From contig NZ_LT960612.1 in the NCBI RefSeq assembly GCF_900233005.1, positions 310,001-374,000 of the forward strand: DNA of 64,000 nucleotides, given 5' to 3'. Position 1 is the stretch's first letter; each line of letters starts with the position of its first letter. The stretch is from Vibrio tapetis subsp. tapetis (GTDB lineage Bacteria; Pseudomonadota; Gammaproteobacteria; Enterobacterales; Vibrionaceae). The position numbers and the translations under genes were made by a program. Shown piece by piece: positions 9,941-19,949 of this stretch. The notes beneath the pieces were generated by a model. It was not told where the DNA came from, ran no database searches, and worked only from the letters and a program-made list of their open reading frames with translations.

Positions 9941-10172
9941 TCTACTGCTGCATTACGCTCAGTCTTCGCCATTACTCACCTACACATCAACAAAGAAAAT
10001 TCTGATTTAACATTTGATAACAATGAGCTATATATCGAAGGAAGTTTGAATCAATTTATCGACCAATACGTCAATATATCCGATTGCTTGCTTTATTTAA
10101 CAGCTTGAGCTTCTATAATGAAAACAATCACTTTATACTGATTTAGTGGACAATCGAATTAAGGAGAAATCG

Positions 10173-11987
10173 ATGCTGAAGAAATGGACCATTGCTTTTG
10201 GGCTCACATTGCAATGCAGCGCAGGATTTGCGGCTAATGTTATTGAAACCGATCGCATCGTTGGGTTTGGTGAAGCAAAGTACCCAAGTGGCTTTACTCA
10301 CTTTGATTTCGTGAAAGCCGACGCCCCTAAAGGTGGCAGTGTGACCTATGGCACCATAGGCACGTTTGACAACTTCAACCGCTACGCTTCGCGTGGTAAC
10401 CCAGGGTCTGCTGTTGGCAAAATCAACGACCCGCTGTTCTACATTTCTCCTGATGATATTGATGTCTCTTACGCCCTAATCGCAAAAACCGTTCGCTACT
10501 CCGACGATTTCACATGGCTTGAAGTTGATCTCAACCAAAACGCCAAGTTTCATGATGGTGTGCCAATATTAGCCAAAGATGTGGAATTCACATTTGCTAA
10601 GTTCTTGGCAGAAGGCGTGCCGCAATTTAAGACCTATTACAAAGACGTAAAATCCGTCAAGGCCACCAGCGAGCGAACCGTTCGCGTTGAAATGACGATA
10701 CCTAACCGAGAAAAACTGCTCGCGGTACTGCGTAACATTCCTATTTTGCCCGAGCATTTTTGGCAAGATAAAAGCCTAGCCGACCCGCTAAGCCAACCAC
10801 CGCTGGGAAGCGGCCCTTATGTGGTCTCTAATTTCAAATCAGGCCAGAGCATCACCTATTCACGCGTAGAAGATTATTGGGCGAAAGATCTCCCCGTGAA
10901 CGTTGGCCGCAATAACTTCGACACCGTCACCTACGACTACTATCGTGACGACACCGTAATGCTAGAAGCCTTTAAAGCTGGTGAGTTTGATATTCGCCAA
11001 GAAGGCGTCGCTAAATTCTGGGCTACGGCCTATAACGGCGTCAACTTCGATAAAGGCTATATCAAGAAAGAAGAAATCGACCACTCCATTCCTCAGTCGA
11101 TGCAAGGTTTCGTCTTTAATATCCAACGCCCGATATTCAACGACCCGAAAGTACGTGAAGCTCTAACTTATGCGCTCGATTTTGAGTGGATGAATAAGAA
11201 TATGTTCTATGGTCAATACACTCGAACTCAAAGCTATTTCCAATACTCAGAGTACCAAGCAAGCGCCTTACCTAGCCCTGAAGAAGTCAAATGGCTAGCG
11301 CCGATTAAAGACCAGATCCCGCCACGAGTGTACACCGAAGCCTATCAAGCACCCGTTGCCGACGGTTCAGGCCGCATTCGCAAACAAATGCGTACCGCTT
11401 TTAAACTATTGAAAGAAGCCGGCTGGGAGCTAAAAAATAAAGTCATGACCCATGTCAAAACCGGCGAGGTTATGAGCTTTGAGTTACTGATTTACAGCCC
11501 AACAACGGAACGCTTTGCCATCCCAGTGCAAAAAAATCTTAAGCAAATGGGCATTGAGATGAAGATCCGCACTATCGATACCACTCAATACCTAAAACGT
11601 TACCAAGACCGTGATTACGACATGGTATTCGCATCAATAAGCTCAGACAAATACCCAAGCACCAGCCTGCAAATTGTTTGGAACAGTCGCTACATCGACA
11701 GCACTTATAATCGCCCTGGGGTTCAAGATCCTGCTGTAGATTATTTGACGGACAAAATTGCAGAAAACCAAGAAAACCCAGAAGCGCTACTGCACTTAGG
11801 TAAAGCGTTAGACCGCGTACTGATTTGGAATTTCTACGCCATTCCTGCTTGGCATAACAGCCAGTATCGAGTCGCAAGTTGGGACAAGTTTTCACGCCCC
11901 GAGCACCGCCCTACTTATGATCTTGGCTTAGATACTTGGTGGGTCGATACGGAAAAAGCAAGCAAGCTACCAGAAAACAGACGCTAA
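10173..11987 (+). CDS. yejA: YejA-type peptide ABC transporter substrate-binding protein
   Basis: The 604-aa protein matches the length of E. coli YejA. The ATG at 10173 follows AAGGAG at 6 nt and opens a signal peptide (MLKKWTIAFGLTLQCSAGFA, cut near FA-AN). A GTG 27 nt upstream is in frame but precedes the ribosome site. The mature part is an SBP_bac_5 (peptide/nickel family 5) fold with the YejA-like opening FGEAKYPSGFTHFDFVKADAPKGG and later LGSGPYVVSNF and FNIQRPIFNDPKVREALTYAL. It binds oligopeptides in the periplasm; in E. coli the Yej system imports microcin C, and in other bacteria it affects resistance to antimicrobial peptides. It is the first gene of yejABEF. The 236 bp before it (9937-10172) hold no gene and should contain the promoter. 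Confidence 0.9.
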   Translation: MLKKWTIAFGLTLQCSAGFAANVIETDRIVGFGEAKYPSGFTHFDFVKADAPKGGSVTYGTIGTFDNFNRYASRGNPGSAVGKINDPLFYISPDDIDVSYALIAKTVRYSDDFTWLEVDLNQNAKFHDGVPILAKDVEFTFAKFLAEGVPQFKTYYKDVKSVKATSERTVRVEMTIPNREKLLAVLRNIPILPEHFWQDKSLADPLSQPPLGSGPYVVSNFKSGQSITYSRVEDYWAKDLPVNVGRNNFDTVTYDYYRDDTVMLEAFKAGEFDIRQEGVAKFWATAYNGVNFDKGYIKKEEIDHSIPQSMQGFVFNIQRPIFNDPKVREALTYALDFEWMNKNMFYGQYTRTQSYFQYSEYQASALPSPEEVKWLAPIKDQIPPRVYTEAYQAPVADGSGRIRKQMRTAFKLLKEAGWELKNKVMTHVKTGEVMSFELLIYSPTTERFAIPVQKNLKQMGIEMKIRTIDTTQYLKRYQDRDYDMVFASISSDKYPSTSLQIVWNSRYIDSTYNRPGVQDPAVDYLTDKIAENQENPEALLHLGKALDRVLIWNFYAIPAWHNSQYRVASWDKFSRPEHRPTYDLGLDTWWVDTEKASKLPENRR

Positions 11988-12085
11988 CCGCGATTTAATG
12001 GTAATTAGCGCAGTCGCTATTTTGCAAAATCAATATCTTAAAAACAGATAGCCTGCGCCAGCGCAACAAGGTAATCCCCTAATAC

Positions 12086-13171
12086 ATGACTGCTTATATA
12101 ATTCGACGTTTATTGCTCGTGATCCCCACCTTGTGGGCCATCATCACCATTAACTTTTTTGTTATTCAGATTGCGCCCGGTGGGCCCGTTGAACAAGCAA
12201 TGGCGCAAATGCAAGGCTTTGAATCTGGCATAATGGAGCGTTTTACTGGTGGCGGAAAAGAGCTTGCAAGCGACATAGATGCCGAAGCAACGTCAGATTA
12301 CCGCGGCGCTCGCGGCTTAGACCCGGAAGTCATTGAAGCAATTAAAGTGCAGTTTGGTTTTGATAAGCCCATTCACATTCGATACTTTGAGATGCTTAAG
12401 AACTACGCCACCTTTAATTTTGGCGAGAGTTTGTTTAAAGACGGAAATGTGATTGATTTAATCAAAGAACGGCTGCCTGTCTCTATCTCTTTAGGGTTAT
12501 GGAGCACGCTGATCATCTATTTGATATCCATTCCATTGGGCGTAATGAAAGCCATCCATCACGGTTCCAAGTTTGATATTTGGAGCAGTGCATTCATCAT
12601 TGTTGGCTATGCCATTCCTGGTTTCTTGTTCGCTATTGTGTTGATCATTTTATTTGCCAGCGGTAACTACTTTAACTGGTTCCCATTGCGGGGGTTAGTT
12701 TCTTCTAATTTTGAACAATTAAGCTTTTTTGAACAGATCATTGATTACTTCTGGCACTTAGCCTTGCCTATCTTTGCCATGGTGATCGGCGGGTTTGCCA
12801 CACTCATCATGCTCACCAAAAACTCATTTCTTGATGAAATTAACAAGCAATACGTGGTAACAGCCAGAGCCAAAGGTTTAGATGAAAACAGCATCTTATA
12901 CAAACACGTTTTCCGTAATGCCATGCTGATCATCATTGCGGGTTTCCCAAGCGCCTTCATCAGTATCTTCTTCACTGGATCTATGCTTATCGAAGTCATG
13001 TTCTCATTAGAAGGCATTGGGTTACTCGGTTTCGAGTCGACCATTCAACGTGATTACCCTGTGGTGTTTAGCTCCTTGTATATCATGACGTTACTTGGGC
13101 TTATTCTCAGTATTATTTCCGATTTGACCTACTCTTGGGTCGACCCACGCATTGATTTCGAGGCGCGTTAA
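12086..13171 (+). CDS. yejB: YejB-type peptide ABC transporter permease
   Basis: The 361-aa integral membrane protein starts at the ATG at 12086, 98 nt after yejA, with only a distant AAGG before it. The N-terminus [25 protein letters not shown] is the classic start of DppB/OppB-type permeases. Five further helices follow. The EAA coupling loop is visible near residues 265-285 ([21 protein letters not shown]), where the protein touches the ATPase. A long charged insert after helix 1 ([21 protein letters not shown]) is characteristic of YejB as opposed to DppB. It forms the membrane channel together with YejE. Its stop lies 1 nt before the yejE start, indicating translational coupling. Confidence 0.92.
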   Translation: MTAYIIRRLLLVIPTLWAIITINFFVIQIAPGGPVEQAMAQMQGFESGIMERFTGGGKELASDIDAEATSDYRGARGLDPEVIEAIKVQFGFDKPIHIRYFEMLKNYATFNFGESLFKDGNVIDLIKERLPVSISLGLWSTLIIYLISIPLGVMKAIHHGSKFDIWSSAFIIVGYAIPGFLFAIVLIILFASGNYFNWFPLRGLVSSNFEQLSFFEQIIDYFWHLALPIFAMVIGGFATLIMLTKNSFLDEINKQYVVTARAKGLDENSILYKHVFRNAMLIIIAGFPSAFISIFFTGSMLIEVMFSLEGIGLLGFESTIQRDYPVVFSSLYIMTLLGLILSIISDLTYSWVDPRIDFEAR

Positions 13172-13172
13172 T

Positions 13173-14189
13173 ATGAATCCATTGGTTGCAGTAAGATGGC
13201 AACGATTTAAAGCGAACAAGCGTGGATACTGGTCACTATGGCTGTTTTCAATCCTCTTCATATTAAGTATGTTTGCAGAGCTCATCGCCAACGACAAACC
13301 CTTGTTGGTGAGTTATCAAAGTGAGTGGTATTACCCGGTCGCCTTTGAGTACGCCGAAACACAATTTGGTGGCGAATTTGAAGCCGAAGCCGACTACACC
13401 GACCCCTATGTGATTGAGTTGATAGAAGAAGACGGTTACATCGTATGGCCTTTGGTGCCTTTTAGTTACGACACCATCAATTACAACCTCACGCAACCCG
13501 CGCCCTCACCACCCGATGACGTTAACTACTTAGGCACCGACGACAGAGGGCGTGATGTGTTAGCCCGAATCATCTACGGCTTTCGTATTTCAGTGTTGTT
13601 TGGTTTTGCGTTAACCATCATCTCTAGCATCATCGGCGTGGTGGTGGGCTCCACACAAGGCTACTATGGCGGAAAAATAGACCTTATAGGCCAACGTTTC
13701 ATTGAAGTGTGGTCAGGAATGCCAACGCTATTTTTGCTCATCATTTTATCAAGCTTTGTCGAACCCAATTTCTGGTGGTTATTAGGGATCATGGTTCTGT
13801 TTAGCTGGATGGGGCTAGTCGGCGTGGTTCGGGCTGAGTTTCTGCGATGCCGCAATTTTGATTACGTCAGAGCGGCTCATGCATTGGGGGTTGATGACAA
13901 GCGCATTATTCTTCGTCATATGCTGCCTAATGCTATGGTGGCCACATTAACGATGATCCCGTTTATCTTGTCTGGCTCTGTTACCACCCTAACCTCGCTT
14001 GATTTTCTTGGCTTTGGCTTGCCGGCAGGTTCCCCCTCTCTTGGAGAGTTACTGGCTCAAGGCAAAGCGAATTTACAAGCTCCTTGGTTGGGCATTTCGA
14101 CCTTTGTTGTTCTCTCTATCATGCTTAGTTTACTGGTGTTTGTCGGTGAAGCTGTTCGTGATGCATTCGACCCCCATCAGCAGAGGTAA
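13173..14189 (+). CDS. yejE: YejE-type peptide ABC transporter permease
   Basis: This is 338 aa from the ATG at 13173; a TTG at 13152 is in frame but lies inside yejB, and GAGG at about 9 nt favours the ATG. The first helix (YWSLWLFSILFILSMFAELI) is followed by a periplasmic segment rich in acidic residues (EFEAEADYTDP), then LGTDDRGRDVLARIIYGFRIS, the DppC/OppC signature. Five more helices follow, with the EAA loop at AAHALGVDDKRIILRHMLPNA. It pairs with YejB in the inner membrane. The gene is tightly packed between yejB and yejF (2-nt gap to yejF), so all four genes form one transcription unit. Confidence 0.92.
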   Translation: MNPLVAVRWQRFKANKRGYWSLWLFSILFILSMFAELIANDKPLLVSYQSEWYYPVAFEYAETQFGGEFEAEADYTDPYVIELIEEDGYIVWPLVPFSYDTINYNLTQPAPSPPDDVNYLGTDDRGRDVLARIIYGFRISVLFGFALTIISSIIGVVVGSTQGYYGGKIDLIGQRFIEVWSGMPTLFLLIILSSFVEPNFWWLLGIMVLFSWMGLVGVVRAEFLRCRNFDYVRAAHALGVDDKRIILRHMLPNAMVATLTMIPFILSGSVTTLTSLDFLGFGLPAGSPSLGELLAQGKANLQAPWLGISTFVVLSIMLSLLVFVGEAVRDAFDPHQQR

Positions 14190-14191
14190 GC

Positions 14192-15868
14192 ATGAGCGAT
14201 ACTCTTCACGACCCTAAATCATCTGAGACTAAATCATCAGGCTCTCTATCACCAAGCTCTTTATCACCAGAGGCTGCCCTTCTTAGCATCCAAGATCTGT
14301 CGGTTGGGTTTGGCCGAACAAACGACGTTGAAGTGATTACTCACTCGGTCAACTTAAACATTCAGAAAGGCGAAACCTTAGCTCTGGTAGGCGAAAGTGG
14401 TTCGGGCAAGTCAGTGACGGCTAATGCTATCATGCGCTTGCTACCAAAAGGCGCGACTCATTACTTGTCTGGGCGCATCGTGTTTGATGGCTTGGATTTA
14501 TTGCAGTGCAGCGAACGTCAGTTACGCGGTATTCGTGGCGGCCGAATTGGCATGATTTTCCAAGAGCCGATGGTCTCTCTTAACCCATTGCATAAAATTG
14601 GTCGTCAGCTTGTTGAAACCTTAGAGATACACAGAGGAACAAGGGCAACCAAAGCTAAAGCTCTCGCACTAGAGTGGTTAAAAAAAGTCGGTATTCGACA
14701 TCCAGAACAGAAGGTAAACGCTTACCCTCATGAACTGTCTGGTGGTGAAAGGCAGCGTGTGATGATCGCCATTGCGCTGATCAATGAACCCGAACTCTTA
14801 ATCGCCGACGAGCCCACCACGGCGCTGGATGTGTCCGTTCAGGCGCAGATCCTAGATTTACTTAAAGATCTGCAAAAAGAGTTAGGCATGGCAATGCTTT
14901 TTATCACCCACGATCTCAGTATTGTTCGTCAAATTGCCGATAACGTCGCGGTAATGAAAAACGGTGATTTGGTTGAAACCGGGATCTGCAAAGACGTCTT
15001 TAACGCTCCTAAGCACCCTTACACTCGCCAACTCATTGAATCCGATCCAAAGGGCGAACCCGTACCCGTTAAAAGTGAAAGCAAAACACTCATCGAAACC
15101 CAAGATCTTAAAGTCTGGTTTCCTATCACGGGTGGCATCTTCAAAAAGGTGGTGTCCCATGTGAAAGCCGTCACCGACGTCAATTTCAAACTGCCTCAAG
15201 GCCAAACCATTGGGTTAGTCGGCGAAAGTGGCTCGGGTAAATCAACCACTGGCATGGCTGTACTAAGACTACTCAACAGCAATGGTGGCATTCACTTTGA
15301 TGGCCAAGCGATTGATGGTTTTGATCGCGCGGCAATGTTGCCACTAAGAAGGCGCATGCAAGTGGTGTTTCAAGATCCCTTTTCTGCTTTGAACCCAAGA
15401 ATGTCAGTCGCGCAGATCATTGGCGAAGGCCTAAAGGTTCACGAAAAACTCACGGAAGTCGAGCAAGACAAAGCCATTTGTGACGCTATGGAAGAAGTCG
15501 GGTTAGATCCCGACACCCGTTTTCGTTACCCTAATGAATTTTCTGGTGGGCAGCGTCAGCGTATTGCTATCGCTCGTGCGCTCATCTTAAAACCAGAATT
15601 CATTTTGCTTGATGAACCCACCTCCTCTTTAGACAGAACCGTGCAAGCTCAGGTATTGGATCTGCTGAAAGACCTTCAAATCAAATACGGGCTGACTTAC
15701 TTGTTCATCAGCCACGATTTAAATGTCGTGAAATCTCTGTGTCATTACACGCTCGTGCTACGAGAAGGCAAAGTCATTGAACAAGGCAACACCAAGCAGC
15801 TGTTTGAGCACCCTCAACACGAATATACCCAAACCTTGGTCGAGCTTTCTAAAGTCGGCCAGAACTGA
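14192..15868 (+). CDS. yejF: YejF-type duplicated ABC transporter ATPase
   Basis: The 558-aa protein carries two complete nucleotide-binding domains in one chain. Domain 1 has Walker A GESGSGKS (about 67-74), signature LSGGERQRV and Walker B LLIADEPTTALD. Domain 2 has Walker A GESGSGKS (about 347-354), signature FSGGQRQRI and Walker B FILLDEPTSSLD, each followed by its switch His (FITHDLS, FISHDLN). This fused arrangement is the YejF pattern (E. coli YejF is 529 aa); the extra length is a Ser-rich N-terminal leader (SSETKSSGSLSPSSLSP). It drives peptide import through YejBE. The start follows AGAGGT at 5 nt, and a terminator at 15881-15912 ends the operon. Confidence 0.93.
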   Translation: MSDTLHDPKSSETKSSGSLSPSSLSPEAALLSIQDLSVGFGRTNDVEVITHSVNLNIQKGETLALVGESGSGKSVTANAIMRLLPKGATHYLSGRIVFDGLDLLQCSERQLRGIRGGRIGMIFQEPMVSLNPLHKIGRQLVETLEIHRGTRATKAKALALEWLKKVGIRHPEQKVNAYPHELSGGERQRVMIAIALINEPELLIADEPTTALDVSVQAQILDLLKDLQKELGMAMLFITHDLSIVRQIADNVAVMKNGDLVETGICKDVFNAPKHPYTRQLIESDPKGEPVPVKSESKTLIETQDLKVWFPITGGIFKKVVSHVKAVTDVNFKLPQGQTIGLVGESGSGKSTTGMAVLRLLNSNGGIHFDGQAIDGFDRAAMLPLRRRMQVVFQDPFSALNPRMSVAQIIGEGLKVHEKLTEVEQDKAICDAMEEVGLDPDTRFRYPNEFSGGQRQRIAIARALILKPEFILLDEPTSSLDRTVQAQVLDLLKDLQIKYGLTYLFISHDLNVVKSLCHYTLVLREGKVIEQGNTKQLFEHPQHEYTQTLVELSKVGQN

Positions 15869-15880
15869 CAACCAGTATAA

Positions 15881-15912
15881 AAAAAACGGTTACCACTATT
15901 AGTAACCGTTTA
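15881..15912. terminator. Bidirectional terminator between yejF and the subtilase gene
   Basis: The stem is AACGGTTAC (15885-15893) with GTAACCGTT (15902-15910), an 8-nt loop and an A-tract on the left that serves as a T-tract for the minus strand. The genes on both sides converge on it. Confidence 0.8.
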
Positions 15913-15933
15913 TCCCGTCTGCAGATCAATCAG

Positions 15934-17499
15934 TTACTGATTTTTCTGCCATGGCCCCGATAGATCGGTGCCGGGTTCCTCATTTATATTCCACCATTTA
16001 GCGGTGTAGGCTGAACCATTATGCGTGACTTTCTCTCCTTTGGAATAGACTTCGCTCGCGTTCCATTGGTTCAAAGTTGGCGTCGGAATTTCACCACTGT
16101 TTAATAAGCTGATTGCCGCTTTGGCGTCAGCTAAACCCGGCCCACAGCCAATACATTGATTGGGGTTAGGGAATGCACGAGATGACTGCTTAATGATGCT
16201 TTCAACTTTGTCGGGTGTAATGGTCGGATCGGCTTGATACAATAATGCAGCGAGGCCGGCGACATGAGGGGCTGCCATACTCGTCCCTTGGTAATATCCG
16301 TACCCTTGGGTTGTCGGCTGTTTTTCACCATTATTAATGGTCGACAAAATGGCCTCCGTTTTACCTGCACTGGTGTATTCTCCCCCGGGAGCGGCAATAT
16401 CAATGGCCGCGCCAAAATTTGAATAATATGAACGGCTACCCACCTTATTAACCGCTGCTACGGTTATCACATTCGAACAACTCGCTGGGGTAAAATTATT
16501 GGCATCGCGATTGCTGTTTCCCGCAGCAACAACGACAGTCGCACCATTTGAACGAGCCAAATCGATGGCATTTTGTGTTGTACGAGAACAGCGACCTTCG
16601 CCCCCCAACGACATATTAATGACCTGAGCAGGGTTTCGATTTTGATCCGCACCAGACACTCGGCCACCCGATGCCCAAATGATTCCGTCGGCAATATCAG
16701 AGGTATAGCCACCACATCGACCTAATACACGTACTGGTACAACTTTCGCGTCGTATGCCACACCAGCGATACCTTGATTGTTATTTGCTACTGCTGCAAT
16801 CGTACCTGCCACGTGAGTACCGTGCCATGAGGAGTTGCGTGCCCGTGTATTTTGACGACATTCGTTTTGTAAGGTCCAATCACCGGGGTCACTCGCATCG
16901 CTGTCTCGCCCATCGCCATCATTCCCCATTTTTGGTTCCGTGATGAAATCCCAGCCCGGCAACATATTGGGTTCTAAATCATCGTGTTTGACATAGCCGG
17001 TATCGACTACCGCAACAACGACACTTTTGCCCGTATTACTCGGCCAAACAGAGGTGACATTCATTCCCGCATCATTATTACTCACGCCCCATAATTCATT
17101 CATACGGGGATCATTCGGTGTCGTTAATGGGTGCATTAATAGGTCTGGCTCAGCATACTCAACGGCAGGGTCATTCTCTATCCCGCTTAAGACAAAGTTC
17201 AATTCGTCGCTATTTTTCCAGCTTTCAAGTTCATAAACTTCCTCACCGGTTGATAGCGTTCGCACATACTTCGTATCACTGCCAGTCGCAGAGCTTAATA
17301 CTGTCGCGGTATCAACTCTTCTAAAGTCCAAGTCATCGATTCCAGATAACCGAAACTTGACTGGTTTGTATTTGATAATCACCCGGTTAGTTTCAATCAC
17401 GGTTTGATCGTTTTTCTCAACTTGATTCGCCAAAGCACTACCACTGGTAAAAGCCATCGCGATACCCATGCACAATAACGAGCATTGAATATGTTTCAT
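15934..17499 (-). CDS. Secreted subtilisin-family (S8) serine protease with C-terminal chitin-binding domain
   Basis: This is 521 aa from the ATG at 17499, chosen because AAGGAA lies 7 nt upstream and a signal peptide follows (MKHIQCSLLCMGIAMAFTSGSALA). An earlier in-frame ATG at 17565 would put 22 charged residues before it. A propeptide of about 100 residues leads to the catalytic domain with the S8 triad: Asp in AVVDTGY, His in SWHGTHVAGT and Ser in GTSMAAPHVAGLAALL. The last 45 residues (WNASEVYSKGEKVTHNGSAYTAKWW) match a CBM5/12 chitin-binding module. Expected role: extracellular proteolysis, perhaps on chitinous or protein-coated surfaces. It stands alone, convergent with yejF, with intron copy 2 about 300 bp upstream. 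Confidence 0.92.
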   Translation of the reverse strand: MKHIQCSLLCMGIAMAFTSGSALANQVEKNDQTVIETNRVIIKYKPVKFRLSGIDDLDFRRVDTATVLSSATGSDTKYVRTLSTGEEVYELESWKNSDELNFVLSGIENDPAVEYAEPDLLMHPLTTPNDPRMNELWGVSNNDAGMNVTSVWPSNTGKSVVVAVVDTGYVKHDDLEPNMLPGWDFITEPKMGNDGDGRDSDASDPGDWTLQNECRQNTRARNSSWHGTHVAGTIAAVANNNQGIAGVAYDAKVVPVRVLGRCGGYTSDIADGIIWASGGRVSGADQNRNPAQVINMSLGGEGRCSRTTQNAIDLARSNGATVVVAAGNSNRDANNFTPASCSNVITVAAVNKVGSRSYYSNFGAAIDIAAPGGEYTSAGKTEAILSTINNGEKQPTTQGYGYYQGTSMAAPHVAGLAALLYQADPTITPDKVESIIKQSSRAFPNPNQCIGCGPGLADAKAAISLLNSGEIPTPTLNQWNASEVYSKGEKVTHNGSAYTAKWWNINEEPGTDLSGPWQKNQ

Positions 17500-17837
17500 T
17501 GTATATTCCTTATTTTTATCGTTTTGCCTACTGACGTTGTGTTTATCGATTTCTCTGTTGCTCACTAAACAAGCAACCTTTGTGTCATAAGTAATCGATA
17601 TGGCGCTTGTATCATATGAAATTAGGAATCACAGCATCGATATTGATTGCTGTGATCAATTACTCTTTCACCCAATTAATGAAACATCAGTTGCATATTA
17701 GTTGTGATGATGCTGCCTATTTTATAAATGATGCATACGTTAAATGGAGTTAAACAAAGTAAGGAAGAAAATTGAGAAGGACGGATGACATAGATACATC
17801 GAGTAGGGTGAGGCGTCTCCGCCTCATCCCTCTCACA

Positions 17838-17868
17838 GAACCGTACGTACGGACCTCGTATACGGCTC
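17838..17868 (-). ncRNA. Group II intron domain V, copy 2
   Basis: Sequence is identical to the domain V hairpin of copy 1 (GAGCCGTATACG opening strand, CGTACGGTTC closing strand). It overlaps the stop codon of the intron protein. Confidence 0.85.
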
Positions 17869-19150
17869 ATGCACATTTCCATTCAGCATAATGGCTGAAC
17901 ACATATCCTGTCCTAACGTGTTCAAGATTCACTAATCCAAGGTCGTTAAACCATTGATTTGGCATCGAGTAACTGGCTAATGGACTCGCAGCATTTCTCC
18001 AACTATCCATACAGATATACCTGAATGACCCTTCGTAACCTAGCTGTCTTAGCCTGCGGTGGAGTCGGGTCGGTTTTTTCCATAATCGTAATTGGACGCT
18101 GCGAAGTCTTCGCCTTAACCACGCGGCCAGTTTCTTAAACTCCCTGTTGGCATTCGCTATTCGAAAGTACTGGCTGAACCCTCTCAGAAGTGGATTCAGT
18201 TGTTTAATGACTTCTAACAATGGCTTACCGCCATTGCGTCTTGTCACTCGCTTCAACTTTCCTTTGAACGTCGACATTTTCTTTGGCTGAATACGGCCAT
18301 AATGGCTACCGATTTCTATTCCAAGGAATTTCACACCTTCGCCGCTGTGCGCTATGTGTGATTTGGTTTCGTTCACCGTTAACTTGAGCTGTTTTTCCAG
18401 GACCTTCGTTGCCTGTACTTGCGCATTTTCTGCACCTTTACGGCTGCGACAGAAGATCAGTATGTCGTCGGCATAACGGACTATTCGATGTCCTCGCTTT
18501 CGCATCTCTTGATCAAACGCATCCAGATAGATGTTCGCTATCAGTGGGCTTATTACTCCACCTTGCGGACTACCTATCTCGGTATGCTGCCACTCTCCAT
18601 CAACCATTACGCCACTTTTCAGGAACTGTTTGATGAGCTCCAGTACGCTACTGTCTGTGACTCGTTTCTTAATGCTTTTTAGAATAAGCTCGTGGTCGAG
18701 CTTATCGAAGCACTTCGATAAGTCCATATCTACGACGTGTTGCATTCCGTATCGACGGATGAACATCGTCGCTTTGTTTATAGCATCGTGACAACTTCGA
18801 TTCGGTCTATACCCAAAGCTGGATGGGTGAAACTGCTCTTCGAAGATTGGGGTTAATAGATCATTTAGAGCTTGTTGGACAACTCTATCCCGTACTGTTG
18901 GGATCCCAAGTAATCGCACCCCACCATCATCTTTCGGTATTTCTACCCGTCTGACGGGTTGAGGGGTGTATCGCTTGGTTTTGAGTTCCAGAAGAAGTTG
19001 ATCTAGGTTATCACTCAGATTTTGGGCGTAGTCGCTTAGGCTCTGCCTATCTATTCCGGCCGCGCCTTTCGCTTTCCACACTTTTTTAAATCCTTTATAG
19101 AGTCGCTCTTTGTGGAGCAAGTGACCATATAAACTGTAGTAAACTCTCAA
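17867..19150 (-). CDS. ltrA: Group II intron reverse transcriptase/maturase, copy 2
   Basis: The 427-aa protein is identical to copy 1 except for Gly instead of Ser in the segment HYGRIQPKKM. It has an intact YADD catalytic box, an intact maturase region and no endonuclease domain. The TTG start at 19150 follows AAAGGA. The near-perfect identity of two intact copies argues for recent mobility and for at least one active source copy in the genome. Confidence 0.93.
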   Translation of the reverse strand: MRVYYSLYGHLLHKERLYKGFKKVWKAKGAAGIDRQSLSDYAQNLSDNLDQLLLELKTKRYTPQPVRRVEIPKDDGGVRLLGIPTVRDRVVQQALNDLLTPIFEEQFHPSSFGYRPNRSCHDAINKATMFIRRYGMQHVVDMDLSKCFDKLDHELILKSIKKRVTDSSVLELIKQFLKSGVMVDGEWQHTEIGSPQGGVISPLIANIYLDAFDQEMRKRGHRIVRYADDILIFCRSRKGAENAQVQATKVLEKQLKLTVNETKSHIAHSGEGVKFLGIEIGSHYGRIQPKKMSTFKGKLKRVTRRNGGKPLLEVIKQLNPLLRGFSQYFRIANANREFKKLAAWLRRRLRSVQLRLWKKPTRLHRRLRQLGYEGSFRYICMDSWRNAASPLASYSMPNQWFNDLGLVNLEHVRTGYVFSHYAEWKCA

Positions 19151-19892
19151 CTTTTTCCTTTAGATTGTGTGCCGTGTGGGGACAAATGCTCTCTCACAGT
19201 GTTGGTGTATTTCACTCCACTCTCTAGCCTTCTAGCTCAATGGCAATTTACTAGAGTGAGTCAGAGTTACTCCCTTGTACGGTTTCTCGCTTCAGTGCTT
19301 TGCTTTCACAAAGACCGAGACGGAATACCTCGATAGCTAATCAACTTGTATACCACTGAAAAAAAAAAACATCTGCTCATCACAGACTTAAAATGTACTT
19401 CATCCCTTCGCAACACCAGATTGCTTTTGGCAAAATGTTGTCCCATCAGACGTGTTACTGATGGTCAGCTCAGTTTTATCCTCCACACACCATTACTGGG
19501 CTTCACCGGCCGAGCTTTACTCACTACTACGGATTCATCTGCCACCTCGCACCAACATAGATCTTGGCTCTCGCCTTGAGTTTATGCTTCCGACGTTTGC
19601 TCGGATGTGGTGTCAGGCTTCCCCAGTTACTGCACTGGCTCCCTGTTAACAATGCCACCCTCAAGCACAATCTAGGTCTGATTGAGTATCGGGCTTCACG
19701 CTATTTTGCACGCTTACCCACCTAAATTGCCGAATCAGGTTCACTTTCGTTGTGTACTGTTAACTTCCTATCGCTTCCTTCAAACCCTGCCGTTGGCCAG
19801 CAACGCCCTTGCGATTCGGATTATCTTCCCCTCAATCAGGGTGATTTAGGCTTCTTTCAGCCTAATGGGTTTGCCAGCTTCGCTGGGCAAAC

Positions 19893-19920
19893 AAAAAAGA
19901 GGACTCATTCGTCCTCTTTT
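19893..19920 (-). terminator. Terminator of pmbA, host site of intron copy 2
   Basis: The stem is GAGGAC (19899-19904) with GTCCTC (19911-19916) plus flanking A/T pairs. On the minus strand it is followed by T6. It lies 30 nt after the pmbA stop. The intron begins directly after the T-tract. Confidence 0.8.
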
Positions 19921-19949
19921 AAGTTCTCTAGGTACTAAAACGTAAAGGT

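Larger units (their letters stand above)
17798..19892 (-). mobile_element. Group II intron, copy 2 (about 2095 bp, class C-like)
   Basis: This second copy is nearly identical to the one at 7812-9902 and in the same orientation. Length differs by 4 nt, from a longer A-run (near 19360) and an extra CA (near 19490); a few substitutions are seen, for example ATGATC versus GTGGTC near 18693. Its 5' end (19892) abuts the T6 tract of the pmbA terminator (stem GAGGAC/GTCCTC at 19899-19916), and its 3' end is CTCGAT at 17798. The insertion is in the sense direction downstream of pmbA, textbook class C placement. The flanks differ completely from copy 1, which shows two independent insertions rather than one duplicated block. 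Confidence 0.82.

Noticed and set aside
9760-10108. Short plus-strand frames over the intron 5' end and the terminator
   Set aside because: They cross the structured intron RNA and a terminator, have no ribosome site and end in low-complexity sequence.
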